64,000 nucleotides of DNA from Saccharothrix sp. S26 (GTDB lineage Bacteria > Actinomycetota > Actinomycetes > Mycobacteriales > Pseudonocardiaceae): positions 1-64,000 of the forward strand of contig NZ_JAJUWT010000031.1 in the NCBI RefSeq assembly GCF_021390395.1. The letters are read 5' to 3'. Positions within the stretch are counted from its first letter, which is position 1. Each line of letters starts with the position of its first letter. Made by a program: the position numbers and the translations under genes. Shown one piece after another: positions 62,490 through 64,000 of the stretch. The notes beneath the pieces are model-generated. The model made no database searches, was not told the DNA's origin, and worked only from the letters and a program-made list of their open reading frames with translations.

Positions 62490-63023
62490 CAGGCCGATCT
62501 GCGCGGCGGCTCCGATGATCTCGCCGTTGGCGAGCATGTCCTTGATGTCGGCGAGGGGAATCCAGGCGACGCGCTCGGCCTCGTTGATGTCGGCCTGTTG
62601 GCCGGTGTCCTCGGCTCCGTGGCCCACGTAGATCAGGTTCTCGAAGTCGGCGGTGCCGGTGAGCGGCTGGAAGGTGGTCAGCAGCTCGACGCTGCGGGGC
62701 TTCCAACCGGTTTCCTCGATGGCCTCGCGCATGGCGCAGTCGGCGGGGTCTTCGTCCGGGTCGAGGTAGCCGCCGGGTAGTTCCCAGGTCCAGCGGTCCA
62801 TGATCCAGCGGTGGCGGTAGATCATGAGGACGTGTTCGCGGGCGTCGTCCAGGACAAGCGTCATCACGGCCTTGGGCATCCGCAGGACCCACTGCTCGAA
62901 GTGCACGCCGTCGGGTAGCTCTACGTGGGCGATGCTGACGTTGAGCTTGCGGGTGTCATCTACTAGGCGTTCGCCGTGGATAGTCCAGCGCGTCTGCTCG
63001 GACAACGGCCTTCCGGAGGTCAC
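62466..63023 (-). CDS. NUDIX hydrolase, Pif-like
   Basis: 185 residues from GTG 63023. NUDIX box: GGYLDPDEDPADCAMREAIEETGW matches Gx5Ex7REUxEExGU with Asp in place of the first Glu. The N-terminus RWTIHGERLVDDTRKLNVSIAHVELPDG is typical of copies on AICEs. In pSAM2 the NUDIX protein Pif blocks redundant transfer between carriers, so a similar immunity role is plausible (inference). It could also be an ADP-ribose type pyrophosphatase. No clear RBS, so possibly leaderless. Confidence 0.88.
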   Translation of the reverse strand: MTSGRPLSEQTRWTIHGERLVDDTRKLNVSIAHVELPDGVHFEQWVLRMPKAVMTLVLDDAREHVLMIYRHRWIMDRWTWELPGGYLDPDEDPADCAMREAIEETGWKPRSVELLTTFQPLTGTADFENLIYVGHGAEDTGQQADINEAERVAWIPLADIKDMLANGEIIGAAAQIGLLHVLAFR

Positions 63024-63030
63024 ACAGTTG

Positions 63031-63120
63031 GACAGTACCTGACAGTACTTCGAATTGGACACTGAAGTGGTCGGTCCACTCTGCATGTTGCGCATGCATG
63101 ACGGTACTATGCAAGCATAG
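63031..63120. promoter_or_regulatory. divergent control region with repeats and two palindromes
   Basis: Direct repeat GACAGTACCT/GACAGTACTT at 63031-63050. Palindrome TGCATG-TTGCG-CATGCA at 63082-63098. Palindrome CTATGC-AA-GCATAG at 63107-63120. It lies between the NUDIX gene and the ATPase gene, at least one of which it probably controls. Confidence 0.6.
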
Positions 63121-63155
63121 ATAGCACGAAACAGGTCAAGCGGAGGTGGGAGTCG

Positions 63156-64000
63156 ATGGTTTACATTGATAATCTGTACTTTGGTGCTGCTGACGCTGTC
63201 AATGACGTCGACTCTGACCCGGACCGGTTCATGCGGACGTATCTTGATCGATGGGATCTTCCAAGCTTGATCCTGGATCATAAGAAGTTTCTGATCCTTG
63301 GCCCGAAGGGGGCGGGCAAGAGTGCGGCCGCGCTGTATGTTTCGCTTAGATGGAAAAAAGAGCTGGGCGATCACGCCGTATTCGACACATTTGTCGATTT
63401 TGACGAACTGAATCGTACTCAAAGTCCTTTGACCGGGCTTGATAGCGGTTTGGTGTCAAAAGAAGTTAACTCGCCAACGGACATGGCTTGGCGACTCTTT
63501 CTTGGTGTGCGTCTCCTGGATTCTTTAGTTGAAGACCCGGCCTGTAGTCTCCATAATGACCCACAAGTTCAAAAATTCATTAAAGAGCTACGGCAAGCCG
63601 GACTGGCCTCTGACGACTATCCGCAGGTCCTGCGGCGTGTTCGGGAACGCAAAGGGGGTGTGTCCGTTCCTCGTATCGCTTCTATCGAATCAAAGTCAAC
63701 TGAGGCGGAAACCCTGAGTCCAGGTCAAGTCGCAGACGCGGTATTGGATCTTGTGATCTCGGCTATTACTCCAAATCGTCATTTACTGGCTATTGACGGA
63801 TTGGACAAGGCCATTGCGGACAATCCAGCATACTGGCAAACTGTGGCGGCGTTGGTTCGAGTCGTCGACGGTGTTAGGAGGCGTCTGCGAGGTTCTGGTA
63901 GCAAGCATATCTTCTTGCTAGTGATGTGTCGGAGTGACGTATTTAGGCGAGTTCGCTTTTCGGATTCCGCAAAAATTGCTGCCGACGGTGGCATCTATAT
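63156..64000 (+). CDS. P-loop ATPase, Sll1717-like (partial)
   Basis: Open from ATG 63156 (GGAGGTGGG upstream) to the window end, 281 codons with no stop. N-terminal YIDNLYFGAADAVNDVDSD, then Walker A FLILGPKGAGKSAAAL and a Walker B-like strand HLLAIDGLDKAI (about 209-220). This fits the Sll1717 family of P-loop ATPases, which are often found in defence islands and mobile DNA. GC is clearly lower than the core genome. The C-terminal effector part, if any, lies beyond the window. Confidence 0.8.
   Translation, partial: MVYIDNLYFGAADAVNDVDSDPDRFMRTYLDRWDLPSLILDHKKFLILGPKGAGKSAAALYVSLRWKKELGDHAVFDTFVDFDELNRTQSPLTGLDSGLVSKEVNSPTDMAWRLFLGVRLLDSLVEDPACSLHNDPQVQKFIKELRQAGLASDDYPQVLRRVRERKGGVSVPRIASIESKSTEAETLSPGQVADAVLDLVISAITPNRHLLAIDGLDKAIADNPAYWQTVAALVRVVDGVRRRLRGSGSKHIFLLVMCRSDVFRRVRFSDSAKIAADGGIY

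Noticed and set aside
56175-64000. tRNA-borne attachment site or integrase for the element
   Set aside because: No tRNA gene, tRNA 3'-end duplicate, tyrosine or serine recombinase could be found in the window.

Overview
The window is about 70% GC, uses GTG starts freely and carries a Mycobacteriales/Pseudonocardiales gene order: chorismate mutase - pcrA/uvrD - M23 peptidase - sucC - sucD - DUF5336 - perM - purN - purH. This is essentially the M. tuberculosis Rv0948c-Rv0957 block. With SOS mutasome genes, type VII secretion-type toxins and integrative-element genes also present, the best guess is a filamentous actinomycete of the Pseudonocardiaceae (Saccharothrix/Lentzea/Actinosynnema-like). 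The genus is inference.

Layout. 1-7.1 kb: two membrane Ser/Thr protein kinases and three single-pass membrane proteins, two of which share an NTF2-like outer domain with the first kinase, plus a small membrane protein. 7.1-22.1 kb: conserved core with an HDAC-like deacetylase, chorismate mutase behind a Phe-codon leader peptide, helicase, peptidase, lipase, a large membrane protein, succinyl-CoA ligase, perM and purine synthesis. 22.2-29.0 kb: a lipoprotein-like membrane protein and the SOS mutagenesis operon imuA'-imuB-small ORF-dnaE2 behind a perfect LexA box. 29.0-30.2 kb: gene-poor DNA with a long palindrome, G-rich tracts and a broken IS5-family transposase. 30.2-34.7 kb: a RibD/DHFR-like reductase with divergent TetR, and an MFS-DMT-folD-DUF3017 operon.

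34.8-46.4 kb: a polymorphic-toxin locus. It encodes a YbaB-like protein, a WXG100-like protein, a 2018-residue secreted toxin-type protein with an internal TNT (NAD glycohydrolase-like) domain and a possible His/Cys self-protease, a small immunity-like protein, and two proteins that fuse the same immunity-like domain to TNT domains whose catalytic Gln appears lost. 46.4-55.7 kb: pentapeptide protein, malate dehydrogenase, inositol-monophosphatase-like protein, epimerase/TetR pair, DUF1918, lipoprotein, a three-gene ABC-2 exporter, and an ArsR/MFS pair.

55.6-64.0 kb: decayed and mobile DNA. A kinase pseudogene and a 5'-truncated HhH-GPD gene mark the left edge. Then come a lower-GC SIR2-like DUF4917 gene, an intact HhH-GPD homologue, a RepSA-type HUH replication initiator with small partner ORFs, an XRE/TPR regulator with zinc ribbon, a Pif-like NUDIX protein and a P-loop ATPase of the Sll1717 type that runs off the window. 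This looks like an actinomycete integrative and conjugative element (AICE) or its remnant carrying probable defence genes. No integrase, FtsK-type transfer gene or tRNA attachment site is visible. No rRNA, tRNA or CRISPR array was found.
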